Below, in pieces: positions 19,015-28,157 of a stretch of DNA of 64,000 nt. This DNA is from Streptomyces dengpaensis (GTDB lineage: Bacteria; Actinomycetota; Actinomycetes; Streptomycetales; Streptomycetaceae): NCBI RefSeq assembly GCF_002946835.1, contig NZ_CP026652.1, positions 4,402,001 to 4,466,000 on the forward strand, read 5' to 3'. The notes under the pieces were generated by a model that searched no databases, had not been told where the DNA came from, and saw only the letters and a list, made by a program, of their open reading frames with translations. A program made the translations under genes and the position numbers. The number at the start of each line of letters is the position of its first letter. The first letter of the stretch is position 1.

Positions 19015-20048
19015 CCCGCAGGCCATTTAGGATGGTTCGTCAACATTGGCTTGCTTCCGTAGTTTGAGGTGAGGCGATCCAAGGTCCGGGCCTGCACCTC
19101 CCGTTCAGTGGCCGAAGCGACGAACGCTGCCACTTGCTCTGCGCCAACCAACCGCTGTACGGCCCGCATTGTGTCCGCGGGGATCTCCACGGAATGGGGT
19201 ACATCCCTGCGCTCCGGAGGCTGCCGTTGTCCGAGGTGCTGACGCAGATGCCGGGTGGCGAACAGCCGCATGGCGCGGGCCAGTTCGGCGTCCACCGTCT
19301 GCTGCGCGAGCGGTCGCAGCCGTCGTACGAGCGAGGCCGCCTCGGCCGCGTCCGCGTCGCTCGGCAGGTGCTCCCCCAGATAGCGCGCGAAGACGTGCTC
19401 GGTCGTGAACTCCAGGAAATGGGAGGCGATGTTCTCCACCTCGCCTCTCAACTCCCGCAAATGGCTGGAGATCGCGGACAGGGGAACGCCCGCCGCGTGC
19501 AACTCGACGGCCACGGCCAGCTCTTGAGGACTCGGGACCAGGAAGGAGTCCTCGTCCCCGGGAACTGGCTCCAGCACGCCGAGCTCCACGGCATCCGCCA
19601 CCGCCGCGGCGTCCGGGCTGCCCCCGAACCGCTCGTCGAGCTCGGCCCGCGAGATCCGGCCCGCCTCCTCGTCGGTCCACGGCCCGTCGACCTCCGCGAC
19701 CAGGCCGAGGACCCCGCCGAGACCCCGGCCCGTGTCCCAGGCCTCCAGGAGCTCCTTGATCGAGGCCAGCGTGTAACCGCGGTCGAGGAGTTCGGCGATC
19801 TGCCGCAGCCGGGCCAGGTGCACGTCCGCGTACACGTTGGCACGTCCGCGCCGCTCGGGGCGGGGGAGCAGCCCGCGGTCCTGATAGGCGCGGATCGTGC
19901 GGACCGTGGCGCCGCTGTGGTGCGCCAGATCCTCGATCCGGTACGCCGCGCCGCTGTGGTGCACCGGGTTCTCGTCCAGGTACGCCGCGCCGCTGTGCCG
20001 CGCCGGGTCCTCATTCCCGTACGCGACACCGGCCGACTCGTCGTTCAC
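18981..20048 (-). CDS. MerR-family transcriptional regulator
   Basis: The 355-residue protein carries a MerR helix-turn-helix at about residues 35-105 (YRIEDLAHHSGATVRTIRAYQDRGLLPRP...). A long C-terminal effector region follows (to ~330) with helical segments but no metal-binding cysteines. The first residues of the DNA-binding domain are repeated: three 13-residue copies of AY..ED.A.HSGA precede or form helix 1 (see repeat 19908-20024). The C-terminal ~25 residues (after LTSNYGSK) look like read-through and contain DnaA boxes in their DNA. The GTG at 20048 has a G-rich stretch upstream. Target genes are unknown. Confidence 0.88.
   Translation of the reverse strand: MNDESAGVAYGNEDPARHSGAAYLDENPVHHSGAAYRIEDLAHHSGATVRTIRAYQDRGLLPRPERRGRANVYADVHLARLRQIAELLDRGYTLASIKELLEAWDTGRGLGGVLGLVAEVDGPWTDEEAGRISRAELDERFGGSPDAAAVADAVELGVLEPVPGDEDSFLVPSPQELAVAVELHAAGVPLSAISSHLRELRGEVENIASHFLEFTTEHVFARYLGEHLPSDADAAEAASLVRRLRPLAQQTVDAELARAMRLFATRHLRQHLGQRQPPERRDVPHSVEIPADTMRAVQRLVGAEQVAAFVASATEREVQARTLDRLTSNYGSKPMLTNHPKWPAGCPQNRQFPCG
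19908..20024 (-). repeat. Triple 39-bp in-frame repeat at the MerR N-terminus
   Basis: Residues 9-21, 22-34 and 35-47 are AYGNEDPARHSGA, AYLDENPVHHSGA and AYRIEDLAHHSGA, encoded by three consecutive 39-base units. The third copy is the genuine start of the HTH domain; the first two are duplicated versions that have drifted. The reading frame is preserved in all three. Confidence 0.9.
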
Positions 20049-20122
20049 GCCCCCTGCCCTCCCCCATTGCGGCGGATGTCGCTACGCGGTCGCCGCCCGA
20101 CGTCCGTCGGCCGGAGTCCCGC

Positions 20123-21877
20123 TCACAGCGGCGGCTCCAGCCGTGCGATCGCGCGCAGCGCCTTCGGCGTGAAGCGGGACATGAGGTGCGCGCCGCGTGC
20201 CTCCGGGGTGACGGGGACGACCGCCTGGTTGCGTACGACCGCGCGCAGGATCGCGTCGGCCACCTTCTCCGGCGGGTAGTTGCGCAGCCCGTACATGCGC
20301 GCCGACTTCTTCTGGCGCCGCTTCTCCTCGATCGCGTCGACTCCGGCGAAGCGCGCGGTCGAGGTGATGTTCGTGTTGACGAAGCCGGGGCAGATCGCCG
20401 AGACGCCGATGCCCTGGCCCGCCAGCTCGGCGCGCAGGCACTCGCTGAGCATCAGGACGGCCGCCTTGGAGGTGCTGTAGGCGGGCAGTGCCTTCGAGGG
20501 CTGGTACGCCGCCGCCGACGCGGTGTTGACGATGTGGCCGCCCTGGCCGCGCTCGGCCATCTGCTTCCCGAAGAGCCGGCAGCCGTGGATCACGCCCCAC
20601 AGGTTGACGTCGAGGACCTTCTTCCAGTCCTCCGTGGACGTGTCGAAGAAGGATCCCGACAGCCCGATCCCGGCGTTGTTCACCAGCACGTCCACCACGC
20701 CGTACTCGGTGGCGACCTTCTCGGCGAGCTTCTCCATGGACTGTTCGTCGGAGACGTCCACCGTCTCCGCCCAGGCCTCGGGGGAGCCGATCAGCCGGGC
20801 CATCTCCGCAGTGCGGGCGGCGCTTTCGGCGTCCCGGTCGACGGCCACCACGCGCGCGCCGGCCTCGGCGAACGCGAAGGCGGTGGCCCGCCCGATGCCG
20901 CTGCCCGCGCCGGTGACCAGCACGAGCTGGCCGCCGAACCGGTCCGCGTACGGGCCGCTCGCGACCGGAGCGGACCGTCCGCCTTCGTTGGCTGTCACGA
21001 ATTCGGTGATCCAGGCGGCCAGTTGGTCGGGCCGCGTGCGCGGAATCCAGTGCTTGGCCGGGAGCGTCCGGCGTACCAACCGCGGAGCCCACTGCTCCAG
21101 TTCGTCGTAGAGCTTCTCCGACAGGAACGCGTCGCCCAGGGGCGTGACGAGCTGCACGGGCGCGTGCGCGTACACGTCTGTGCGTGGCCTGGTCAACCGG
21201 GCCCGTACGTTGTCGCGGTACAGCCAGGCTCCGTGTGCCGCGTCCGAAGGAAGCGACCGGGTCGGATAGCCGTCCGAGGGGACCTTCTCGAACCGCTGGA
21301 GGATCTTCGGCCACTGCTTGCCGAGGGGTCCGCGCCAGGCCAGTTCGGGCAGGACGGGCGTGTGCAGCATGTACACGTACCAGGACTTGGCGCCCTGGCC
21401 CAGGAGTTGACCGACCCTGCGGGGGGTGGGCCGCTTCACGCGCTGCTTGATCCAGTGCCCGAAGTGGTCGAGCGACGGCCCGGACATCGACGTGAAGGAC
21501 GCGATCCGGCCCTCGGTGCGCCGGACGGTGACGAACTCCCACGACTGCACCGAACCCCAGTCGTGCCCGACCAGGTGCACCGGCTTGTCGGGGCTGACCG
21601 CGTCCACGACGGCCAGGAAGTCGTCCGTCAGCTTCTCCAGCGTGAACCCGCCGCGCAGCGGCTGCGGCGCCGTCGACCGGCCGTGTCCCCGTACGTCGTA
21701 CAGCACCACATGAAAGTGCTCGGCGAGCCGCACGGCGACCTCGGACCACACCTCCTTGGAGTCCGGATAGCCGTGTACGAGGACGACGGTGGGCTGTGTC
21801 TCGTCGCCCAGCTCGGCGACGCACAGCTCGACTCCGCCCGTCCGCACCCAGCGCTCGCGCGCGCCTTCGAGACTCAC
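20123..21877 (-). CDS. Alpha/beta-hydrolase fused to short-chain dehydrogenase
   Basis: A 584-residue two-domain enzyme. Residues 1-~300 form an alpha/beta-hydrolase with VVLVHGYPDS (oxyanion) and a nucleophile elbow VGHDWGSVQ, where aspartate sits in the nucleophile position as in epoxide hydrolases and dehalogenases. Residues ~310-584 form a short-chain dehydrogenase with TGAGSGIGRA (cofactor), NNAGIG, and the catalytic YSTSKAA. The pair could act on a shared substrate, but this is inferred. The GTG at 21877 has GGAGGA four bases upstream and overlaps the M24 peptidase stop by GTGA, so the two are translationally coupled. Confidence 0.93.
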   Translation of the reverse strand: MSLEGARERWVRTGGVELCVAELGDETQPTVVLVHGYPDSKEVWSEVAVRLAEHFHVVLYDVRGHGRSTAPQPLRGGFTLEKLTDDFLAVVDAVSPDKPVHLVGHDWGSVQSWEFVTVRRTEGRIASFTSMSGPSLDHFGHWIKQRVKRPTPRRVGQLLGQGAKSWYVYMLHTPVLPELAWRGPLGKQWPKILQRFEKVPSDGYPTRSLPSDAAHGAWLYRDNVRARLTRPRTDVYAHAPVQLVTPLGDAFLSEKLYDELEQWAPRLVRRTLPAKHWIPRTRPDQLAAWITEFVTANEGGRSAPVASGPYADRFGGQLVLVTGAGSGIGRATAFAFAEAGARVVAVDRDAESAARTAEMARLIGSPEAWAETVDVSDEQSMEKLAEKVATEYGVVDVLVNNAGIGLSGSFFDTSTEDWKKVLDVNLWGVIHGCRLFGKQMAERGQGGHIVNTASAAAYQPSKALPAYSTSKAAVLMLSECLRAELAGQGIGVSAICPGFVNTNITSTARFAGVDAIEEKRRQKKSARMYGLRNYPPEKVADAILRAVVRNQAVVPVTPEARGAHLMSRFTPKALRAIARLEPPL

Positions 21878-22716
21878 TTGTCCTCCGCCCAGCGCCGCAC
21901 ATGCGGCAGATCGTCGTCCAGCCAGAACGCGCTCGCCTCAGGATCCTTGGAGTCGGTGACGACCAGGATCTCCTCGAACTTCGCGCCCGTACCCCGGAAG
22001 CCGAGGTGGGGTTCGACCGCCCACAGCCCCGGCTGGGGCGGGTGGTCGGAGAACTTGTACGGCGACCACAGCGGCGACCAGCCGTCGCGGTGCCCGTGGA
22101 GCGCGTCGCTCGCGAGGCCCTTCAGGGACTGTGTGCCGAACCCGAACAGATACGGATACCAGGGGCGTTCCTTGACCCGGTCCACCTTGTGCGCGATCAC
22201 GCCGAAGGGGTACGCGCGATGCCGGTTGGCATAGCCCTGGCGGACCATGAGCCGGTCCACGTCCTCGTAGATCTCGCGCAGCGGGCGCCGCTCGCGCACC
22301 TCGCGCAGGATCAGCTCGCGGTGCGCCTCCAGGTCGGCGAGCAGCTTGTCCTGCACGAGGTTCGGCCCGAGCGAGCCCGAGTAGCCGATGTCCGCTGTGT
22401 ATCCCTTGTAGACCGGGGCCATGTCGAGGATGAACGGCATCCCCGGCTCCAGGCGGCGGTTGGTGGGGAAGAACTGCAGAGGGATCCGGAAGTTGACGAA
22501 CGCCGTGCGGTCACCGAACCAGGCGAAGGGCAGGTGGAACCAGTCCCGCACCCCGCGCTCGCGCAGCCACGCGCGCTGCATACGGGCCGCCTCGCGCTCG
22601 GTCACGCCGGGCTTCAGCTGGGCGGCCACGGCCTGCGCGCACTCGTACGCGAGGCGCTGCACCTCCCTGAACCCCCGCAGTTCCGCGGAGAGTTCACCTG
22701 TCACTGCCGTCGTCAT
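21874..22716 (-). CDS. M24-family metallopeptidase (Xaa-Pro dipeptidase-like)
   Basis: A 280-residue pita-bread peptidase domain. Metal ligands occur in the expected order: aspartates in FILDMAPV and YTADIGYS, histidine in FGVIAHKVD, and glutamates in AVEPHLGF and FEEILVV. Family members cleave Xaa-Pro or N-terminal residues; some relatives are creatinases. The ATG at 22716 has GGCGGTGGC upstream; the open frame to 24033 is antisense to the ABC genes and is not coding. It overlaps the downstream hydrolase-SDR gene by four bases, implying a joint pathway. Confidence 0.9.
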   Translation of the reverse strand: MTTAVTGELSAELRGFREVQRLAYECAQAVAAQLKPGVTEREAARMQRAWLRERGVRDWFHLPFAWFGDRTAFVNFRIPLQFFPTNRRLEPGMPFILDMAPVYKGYTADIGYSGSLGPNLVQDKLLADLEAHRELILREVRERRPLREIYEDVDRLMVRQGYANRHRAYPFGVIAHKVDRVKERPWYPYLFGFGTQSLKGLASDALHGHRDGWSPLWSPYKFSDHPPQPGLWAVEPHLGFRGTGAKFEEILVVTDSKDPEASAFWLDDDLPHVRRWAEDK

Positions 22717-22820
22717 GCCACCGCCCACCTTGTCCACTCTGACTGCGGTACGTGTCCGTAACTTGACACTGGCGAATGTGACAGTTGTTAGAGGCTGCGT
22801 CAATAGACGTGCGCGACGCC

Positions 22821-22847
22821 TGTGGACAACCGGCCCGATGTGGATAA
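22821..22847. promoter_or_regulatory. Tandem DnaA boxes before the ABC operon
   Basis: TGTGGACAA (22821-22829) and TGTGGATAA (22839-22847) are reverse-orientation DnaA boxes nine bases apart. They sit in the divergent gap between the M24 peptidase and the ABC operon. Confidence 0.5.
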
Positions 22848-22965
22848 CCTCTCGCGCGATGTTCGACCTCAGGGGGACCCCTACGGGCCCGTACGACTGG
22901 AGTCGGACGCGAATCCAGCTCCCAGGGGTGACGACCGCTGTGGCGGGTGCCACTACCTTCGAATC

Positions 22966-23988
22966 GTGACTGTGATCGCGACCGAAAGCCTGAGCAAGCG
23001 GTTCCCCAGGGTGACCGCGCTTGACCGGCTCTCTGTGGACGTCGGGCCCGGTGTGACGGGACTCGTCGGAGCCAACGGGGCCGGCAAGTCCACACTGATC
23101 AAGATCCTGCTGGGTCTGTCCCCCGCCACCGAGGGCCGCGCCGAAGTGCTCGGACTCGACGTCGCCACCAAGGGCGCCGCCATCCGCGAGCGGGTCGGGT
23201 ACATGCCGGAGCACGACTGTCTGCCGCCCGACGTCTCGGCCACCGAGTTCGTCGTGCACATGGCGCGCATGTCCGGGCTCCCACCGGCCGCGGCCCGCGA
23301 GCGCACCGCGGACACGCTGCGCCACGTGGGCCTGTACGAGGAGCGCTACCGCCCCATCGGCGGCTACTCGACGGGCATGAAGCAGCGCGTGAAGCTGGCC
23401 CAGGCGCTGGTCCACGACCCGCAGCTGGTCTTCCTTGACGAGCCGACCAACGGCCTCGACCCGGTCGGCCGCGACGAGATGCTCGGCCTGATCCGCCGCA
23501 TCCACACCGACTTCGGCATCTCGGTCCTGGTCACCTCGCACCTCCTGGGCGAGCTGGAGCGCACCTGCGACCATGTCGTCGTCATCGACGGCGGCAAGCT
23601 GCTGCGGTCCAGCTCCACCACGGACTTCACCCAGACCACGACCACCCTCGCCATCGAGGTCACCGACACCGACGAGCACCCGGACGGCACCGGCGCGGTG
23701 CGCGAGGCGCTGCACGCGCGCGGGATCGAGACACACGACGGCAGCGGCCTGCCCGGCGCCGGACACATCCTGCTGCTCACCGCCGAGGGCGAGGAGACCT
23801 ACGACCTCGTCCGCGACGTCGTCACCGACCTCGGCCTCGGCCTGGTGCGGATGGAACAGCGCAGGCACCAGATCGCCGAGGTCTTCAAGGACAACGACGA
23901 ACAACGACAGCGCGACGAACAGCGACAGCGCGATGAACAGGGCCGGCGCGACGACCAGCGGAAGGAGGCGGTCCGCCATGGCAGTTGA
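22966..23988 (+). CDS. ABC transporter ATP-binding protein (ABC-2 exporter), first
   Basis: The 340-residue ATPase has Walker A GANGAGKST, signature YSTGMKQRVKLAQ, Walker B LVFLDEPTNGLD and switch histidine in VTSHLLGE. It should drive one of the two ABC-2 permeases downstream. The extreme C-terminus is a charged repeat (DEQRQR units) that ends 11 bases inside the next gene. The GTG at 22966 gives TVIATESLSKRFP; no ribosome site precedes it, so it may be leaderless. It leads a four-gene operon of ATPase-permease-ATPase-permease. The substrate is unknown. Confidence 0.93.
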   Translation: MTVIATESLSKRFPRVTALDRLSVDVGPGVTGLVGANGAGKSTLIKILLGLSPATEGRAEVLGLDVATKGAAIRERVGYMPEHDCLPPDVSATEFVVHMARMSGLPPAAARERTADTLRHVGLYEERYRPIGGYSTGMKQRVKLAQALVHDPQLVFLDEPTNGLDPVGRDEMLGLIRRIHTDFGISVLVTSHLLGELERTCDHVVVIDGGKLLRSSSTTDFTQTTTTLAIEVTDTDEHPDGTGAVREALHARGIETHDGSGLPGAGHILLLTAEGEETYDLVRDVVTDLGLGLVRMEQRRHQIAEVFKDNDEQRQRDEQRQRDEQGRRDDQRKEAVRHGS

Positions 23989-24883
23989 GCAGCCCCTCAC
24001 CCAGCCCGGTGAGCAGACCCGTATCCACAACATCGGCTACCGGAACTACGACGGCCCGCGCCTGGGCCGCGCCTACGCCCGCCGCTCGCTGTACTCGCAG
24101 TCCCTGCGCGGCGCCTACGGCCTCGGCCGCTCGGTCAAGTCCAAGGTGCTGCCGATGCTGCTCTTCGTGGTGATGTGCGTCCCCGCACTCATCATGGTGG
24201 CCGTCGCCGTCGCCACCAAGGCGAAGGACCTGCCCGTCGACTACACGCGCTACGCGGTCATCATGCAGGCCGTCATCGGGCTGTACGTCGCCTCCCAGGG
24301 ACCCCAGTCCGTCTCCCGCGACCTGCGCTTCAAGACCGTGCCGCTGTACTTCTCGCGTCCCATCGAGACCGCCGACTACGTACGCGCCAAGTACGCCGCC
24401 CTGGCCTCGGCGATGTTCATCCTCACGGCCGCGCCGCTGATCGTGCTCTACGTAGGGGCGCTTCTGGCGAAGCTCGACTTCGCCGACCAGACGAAGGGAT
24501 TCGGGCAGGGACTGGTCTCCGTGGCGCTGCTGTCGCTCCTCTTCGCCGGGATCGGCCTGGTCATCTCGGCGGTCACCCCGCGCCGCGGCTTCGGTATCGC
24601 GGCCGTCATCGCCGCCCTGACCATCTCCTACGGAGCCGTGTCCACCGTCCAGGCGATCGCCTTCGAGCAGTCCAGCACGGACGCCGTCCCGTGGATCGGA
24701 CTCCTCTCGCCGATCACGCTCATCGACGGAGTGCAGACGGCCTTCCTCGGCGCCACCTCCGCCTTCCCCGGAGGGGAAGGCCCCTCGTCCGGGCAGGGCG
24801 TCGTCTACCTCATCGTCGTCCTGGGTCTCATCGCGGGCTGCTACGGCCTTCTGATGCGCCGCTACCGAAAGGCCGGGCTGTGA
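23978..24883 (+). CDS. ABC-2 type permease, first
   Basis: A 301-residue integral membrane protein with a cytoplasmic N-terminus (IHNIGYRNYDGPRLGRAYARRSLYSQSLRGAYGLGRSVKSK) and about six hydrophobic segments, ending in MRRYRKAGL. The N-terminal IGYRNYDGPRLG block is common in actinobacterial ABC-2 permeases. The ATG at 23978 has GAAGGAGG ten bases upstream and overlaps the preceding ATPase gene by 11 bases. Its stop overlaps the next ATPase start by GTGA, so the genes are tightly coupled. Confidence 0.93.
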   Translation: MAVEQPLTQPGEQTRIHNIGYRNYDGPRLGRAYARRSLYSQSLRGAYGLGRSVKSKVLPMLLFVVMCVPALIMVAVAVATKAKDLPVDYTRYAVIMQAVIGLYVASQGPQSVSRDLRFKTVPLYFSRPIETADYVRAKYAALASAMFILTAAPLIVLYVGALLAKLDFADQTKGFGQGLVSVALLSLLFAGIGLVISAVTPRRGFGIAAVIAALTISYGAVSTVQAIAFEQSSTDAVPWIGLLSPITLIDGVQTAFLGATSAFPGGEGPSSGQGVVYLIVVLGLIAGCYGLLMRRYRKAGL

Positions 24884-25791
24884 CCACGCTCAACATCGAC
24901 CACGTCTCACGCTGGTTCGGCAACGTGGTGGCGGTCAACGACATCACGATGACGATCGGCCCCGGCGTCACCGGCCTGCTCGGCCCGAACGGCGCCGGCA
25001 AGTCCACCCTCATCAACATGATGGGCGGCTTCCTCGCCCCCTCCACGGGCACCGTCACCCTCGACGGCCAACAGGTCTGGCGCAACGAACAGATCTACCG
25101 GCACATCGGCATCGTCCCCGAGCGCGAGGCGATGTACGACTTCCTCACCGGCCGCGAATTCGTCGTCGCCAACGCCGAGTTGCACGGACTGGGCGCTCGC
25201 GAAGCCCAGCGTGCGCTCGCCACGGTCGAGATGGAGTACGCGCAGGACCGCAAGATCTCGACGTACTCCAAGGGCATGCGACAGCGCGTGAAGATGGCCT
25301 CCGCGCTCGTCCACGACCCGTCCCTGCTGCTGCTCGACGAGCCTTTCAACGGCATGGACCCGCGCCAGCGCATGCAGCTCATGGACCTGCTGCGGCGCAT
25401 GGGCGACGAGGGCCGCACGGTGCTGTTCTCGTCCCACATCCTCGAAGAGGTCGAGCAACTCGCCGCCCACATCGAGGTGATCGTCGCCGGGCGGCACGCG
25501 GCGAGCGGCGACTTCCGGCGCATCCGCCGCCTGATGACCGACCGCCCGCACCGCTACCTCGTCCGCTCCAGCGACGACCGGGTGCTGGCCGCCGCGCTGA
25601 TCGCTGACCCGTCGACGTCCGGCATCGAAGTGGACCTGGCCGAGGACGCGCTGCGCATCCAGACGGTCGACTTCGGCCGGTTCACCGCGCTGCTGCCGCG
25701 CGTCGCGCGCGAGCACGGCATCCGGCTGCTCACGGTCTCGCCGTCCGACGAGTCCCTCGAGTCCGTCTTCTCGTATCTCGTCGCGGCGTAG
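24880..25791 (+). CDS. ABC transporter ATP-binding protein, second
   Basis: The 303-residue ATPase has Walker A GPNGAGKST, signature YSKGMRQRVKMAS, Walker B LLLLDEPFNGMD and switch histidine in FSSHILEE. It resembles the first ATPase of this operon and probably pairs with it as a heterodimer. The GTG at 24880 overlaps the permease stop by four bases. The open frame upstream to 24175 is antisense-like sequence in another frame and is excluded. Confidence 0.93.
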   Translation: MTTLNIDHVSRWFGNVVAVNDITMTIGPGVTGLLGPNGAGKSTLINMMGGFLAPSTGTVTLDGQQVWRNEQIYRHIGIVPEREAMYDFLTGREFVVANAELHGLGAREAQRALATVEMEYAQDRKISTYSKGMRQRVKMASALVHDPSLLLLDEPFNGMDPRQRMQLMDLLRRMGDEGRTVLFSSHILEEVEQLAAHIEVIVAGRHAASGDFRRIRRLMTDRPHRYLVRSSDDRVLAAALIADPSTSGIEVDLAEDALRIQTVDFGRFTALLPRVAREHGIRLLTVSPSDESLESVFSYLVAA

Positions 25792-25801
25792 GAGGCCGAA
25801 G

Positions 25802-26521
25802 ATGTACGACCCCACAGTCGCCCGGCTCACGTACCGGGCCCTGCTCGGCCGCCGCCGAGCCCTCATTCTCAGCGCGCTGCCCGCCCTGCTCATCGTGATC
25901 TCCGCGGCCGTACGCGCCCTCACGGGGGCAGACGACCAGGTGGCCGCGGACCTGCTCGGCGGGCTGGCGCTCGCCACCATGGTGCCGATCATCGGCGTGA
26001 TCGCCGGCACGGGCGCGATCGGGCCCGAGATCGACGACGGCTCGGTGGTGTATCTGCTGGCCAAGCCCCTCAAGCGGCCCACGATCATCTTCACCAAGCT
26101 GATCGTCGCGATCGCCGTCACCATGGCTTTCTCGGCGGTGCCGACCTTTATCGCGGGCATGATCCTGAACGGCAACGGCCAGCAGATCGCCGTCGCCTAC
26201 ACCGTGGCCGCGCTGGTCGCCTCGATCGCGTACGCCGCCCTGTTCCTGCTCCTGGGAACCGTGACCCGGCACGCGGTGGTCTTCGGACTCGTCTACGCGC
26301 TGGTCTGGGAGGCCCTGTTCGGGTCGCTGGTGTCCGGCGCGCGCACGCTCAGCGTCCAGCAGTGGGCGCTCGCCGTGGGCCACAAGGTCACCGGCGGCGA
26401 CCTCGTCACCTCGGACGTCGGCCTGCCGACCGCGACGGTGCTGCTGGTCGCGGTCACCGTACTCGCCACCTGGTACGCCGGGCAGAGGCTGCGGGCGCTG
26501 ACGCTGGCGGGCGAGGAGTGA
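25802..26521 (+). CDS. ABC-2 type permease, second
   Basis: A 239-residue membrane protein with about six hydrophobic segments and the ABC-2 pattern: a long first helix, IGPEIDDGSVVYLLAKPLKRPTII loop, then paired helices. It begins ten bases after the second ATPase with GGAGG nine bases before the ATG. It closes the operon, and a long hairpin follows. Confidence 0.92.
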   Translation: MYDPTVARLTYRALLGRRRALILSALPALLIVISAAVRALTGADDQVAADLLGGLALATMVPIIGVIAGTGAIGPEIDDGSVVYLLAKPLKRPTIIFTKLIVAIAVTMAFSAVPTFIAGMILNGNGQQIAVAYTVAALVASIAYAALFLLLGTVTRHAVVFGLVYALVWEALFGSLVSGARTLSVQQWALAVGHKVTGGDLVTSDVGLPTATVLLVAVTVLATWYAGQRLRALTLAGEE

Positions 26522-26524
26522 CCG

Positions 26525-26585
26525 GGGGCTGCACGCGCGCGTGCCGGGATGCCGGGAGTCGCCCCCCACGCGCGCGTGGAGCCCC
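26525..26585 (+). terminator. Large GC-rich terminator after the ABC operon
   Basis: GGGGCT (26525-26530) and CACGCGCGCGTG (26532-26543) pair with CACGCGCGCGTG (26567-26578) and AGCCCC (26580-26585), followed by TTATTTCTT. It begins four bases after the permease stop and is the strongest classical terminator in the window. Confidence 0.88.
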
Positions 26586-26660
26586 TTATTTCTTGACACC
26601 GGCTTCACCTGCGTACGGGCACACTGGGCGAACGGGGACGCACGGCCAGGAGGAACGGGG

Positions 26661-26894
26661 ATGGCAGAACCGAAGGGTGAGGAACCGCGGGAGCCTGAGG
26701 ACGTCTGGGACGACCTGGTGCTGGACGAGGACTTCATACGGTCCGCGGAGACGGCCGAGCAGTCGGCCCGCGCGCGGATGCTCGCCGCCCGCTGGCGCGA
26801 CGGAGGACCCGATCCGCAGCCCTGGCGCTCGGACGAGCCGCCCGCGGGGTGGTTCTTCAGCAAGGGGCGTCGGCGCAGGTGGCGCCGCCGGTAA
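26661..26894 (+). CDS. Small acidic conserved protein with basic tail
   Basis: A 77-residue protein of unknown function. It is acidic at the N-terminus (EPREPEDVWDDLVLDEDFIRSAETAEQSARARMLAARW), has a Pro/Trp centre, and ends in a basic SKGRRRRWRRR tail. AGGAGG lies seven bases before the ATG. A TTGACA near 26593 could be a -35 element, but no good -10 is seen. It follows the ABC terminator and precedes tRNA-Ser. The clear ribosome site and the codon bias support it as real. Confidence 0.75.
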   Translation: MAEPKGEEPREPEDVWDDLVLDEDFIRSAETAEQSARARMLAARWRDGGPDPQPWRSDEPPAGWFFSKGRRRRWRRR

Positions 26895-27007
26895 CTCCCT
26901 GCGGGGAGCGGTTAATTCAGTGGCGCCCAAGTCGGCGGACGGGCACAGTAGTTCTGTCCACGCCGCCGCATCGAGCCGGCGCCACATTCTGGGAGAGGAG
27001 CGCGACG

Positions 27008-27070
27008 ATGTTTATCAGCAGCAGTCCGTCGAGCTCCCGACAGGGCAGCCCGCGGCAGGCTCCGGAGTAG
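27008..27070 (+). CDS. Possible 20-residue peptide ORF upstream of tRNA-Ser
   Basis: ATG at 27008 follows GGGAGAGGAG by seven bases and opens a Ser/Gln-rich peptide (MFISSSPSSSRQGSPRQAPE) ending at TAG 27070. It lies 83 bases before tRNA-Ser(GCT). The ribosome site is good, but the length is too short to judge; it may be a leader peptide or chance. Confidence 0.25.
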   Translation: MFISSSPSSSRQGSPRQAPE

Positions 27071-27152
27071 TTACCCTCCGTCGAGCCCGCCCGCACGGGG
27101 GGCTGCCCGGGGCGGCCGCTTCGAGCGCGCATCTCGCGCGGGCCGCCCACCC

Positions 27153-27239
<87 letters not shown>

Positions 27240-27323
27240 CAAGACGACCGACGCTCAAGACGTACGACACGTACGGCCGAACTCAAGACGTACGGCCGCA
27301 TCGCCGCCCTCCTGCCGCAAGGC

Positions 27324-28157
27324 TCAGGCGAGCAACCGCTCCAGCACCACCGCGATTCCGTCCTCCTCGTTCGAGGACGTCACCTCGTCCGCGATCGCCT
27401 TGAGGGCGTCGTGGGCGTTGGACATGGCCACCCCGCGTGCCGCCCAGGCGAACAGGGGGAGGTCGTTCGGCATGTCGCCGAAGGCGATCGTGTCCGCGGC
27501 CTTCACGCCGAGACGGCGGGCCGCCAGGGACAGCCCCGTCGCCTTCGAAAGGCCGAGGGGGAGGAGTTCCACTATCCCCGCGCCGGCCATCGTGACGCCG
27601 ACGAGTCCGCCCGCGACCTGCGTGGCAACCGCGGCGAGTTCGTCGTCGGAGAGCGTCGGGTGCTGGACGTACACCTTGTTCAGGGGAGCCGACCAGAGGT
27701 CCCCCGCGTCCTTGATCGGCACGACCGGGAGCGGGCCGTCCTGCACCCGGTAGCCCGGGCCCACCAGCACGTCGCCGTCGAGTCCGTCACGGCTCGCGGC
27801 CAGCAGCAGCGGGCCGACCTCCGCCTCGATCTTGGCGAGCGCCAGACCGGCCAGCTGCCGGTCCAGCGTCACCGAGGTGAGCAGTCTGTGCTCCCCCGCG
27901 TCGTACACCTGCGCGCCCTGACCGCACACCGCGAGCCCCTCGTAGCCGAGGTCGTCCAGGATGTGCCGGGTCCAGGGCACCGCGCGCCCGGTGACGACGA
28001 TGTGCGCGGCACCCGCGGCACACGCCGCGGTGAGCGCCTCACGCGTGCGTCGCGAGACCGTCTCGTCGGAGCGCAGCAGCGTCCCGTCGAGATCGGTCGC
28101 GATGAGCTTGTACGGGAAGGACCCGGTGGATCCGTCGGACCCAGTCGTGCCGGTCAC
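27324..28157 (-). CDS. Cof-type HAD-superfamily hydrolase
   Basis: A 277-residue HAD-IIB phosphatase with [37 protein letters not shown] and [12 protein letters not shown]. It is related to the HAD gene at 16213-17082. The GTG at 28157 overlaps the serS stop by four bases (GTGA), so translation is coupled to serS. A role in cleaning up seryl-pathway or nucleotide phosphates is possible but not shown. Confidence 0.93.
   Translation of the reverse strand: MTGTTGSDGSTGSFPYKLIATDLDGTLLRSDETVSRRTREALTAACAAGAAHIVVTGRAVPWTRHILDDLGYEGLAVCGQGAQVYDAGEHRLLTSVTLDRQLAGLALAKIEAEVGPLLLAASRDGLDGDVLVGPGYRVQDGPLPVVPIKDAGDLWSAPLNKVYVQHPTLSDDELAAVATQVAGGLVGVTMAGAGIVELLPLGLSKATGLSLAARRLGVKAADTIAFGDMPNDLPLFAWAARGVAMSNAHDALKAIADEVTSSNEEDGIAVVLERLLA

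Noticed and set aside
20186..22234. Plus-strand open frame of 682 codons
   Set aside because: It is antisense to the hydrolase-SDR and M24 genes, has no domain motifs, and reflects the stop-poor opposite strand of GC-rich coding DNA.
24175..24879. Upstream open extension of the second ABC ATPase frame
   Set aside because: It overlaps the first permease in another frame and is Arg-rich. The ATPase begins at the coupled GTG at 24880.
26593..26620. Sigma-70-type promoter before the small acidic protein gene
   Set aside because: TTGACA is present but no -10 element lies at a normal distance.
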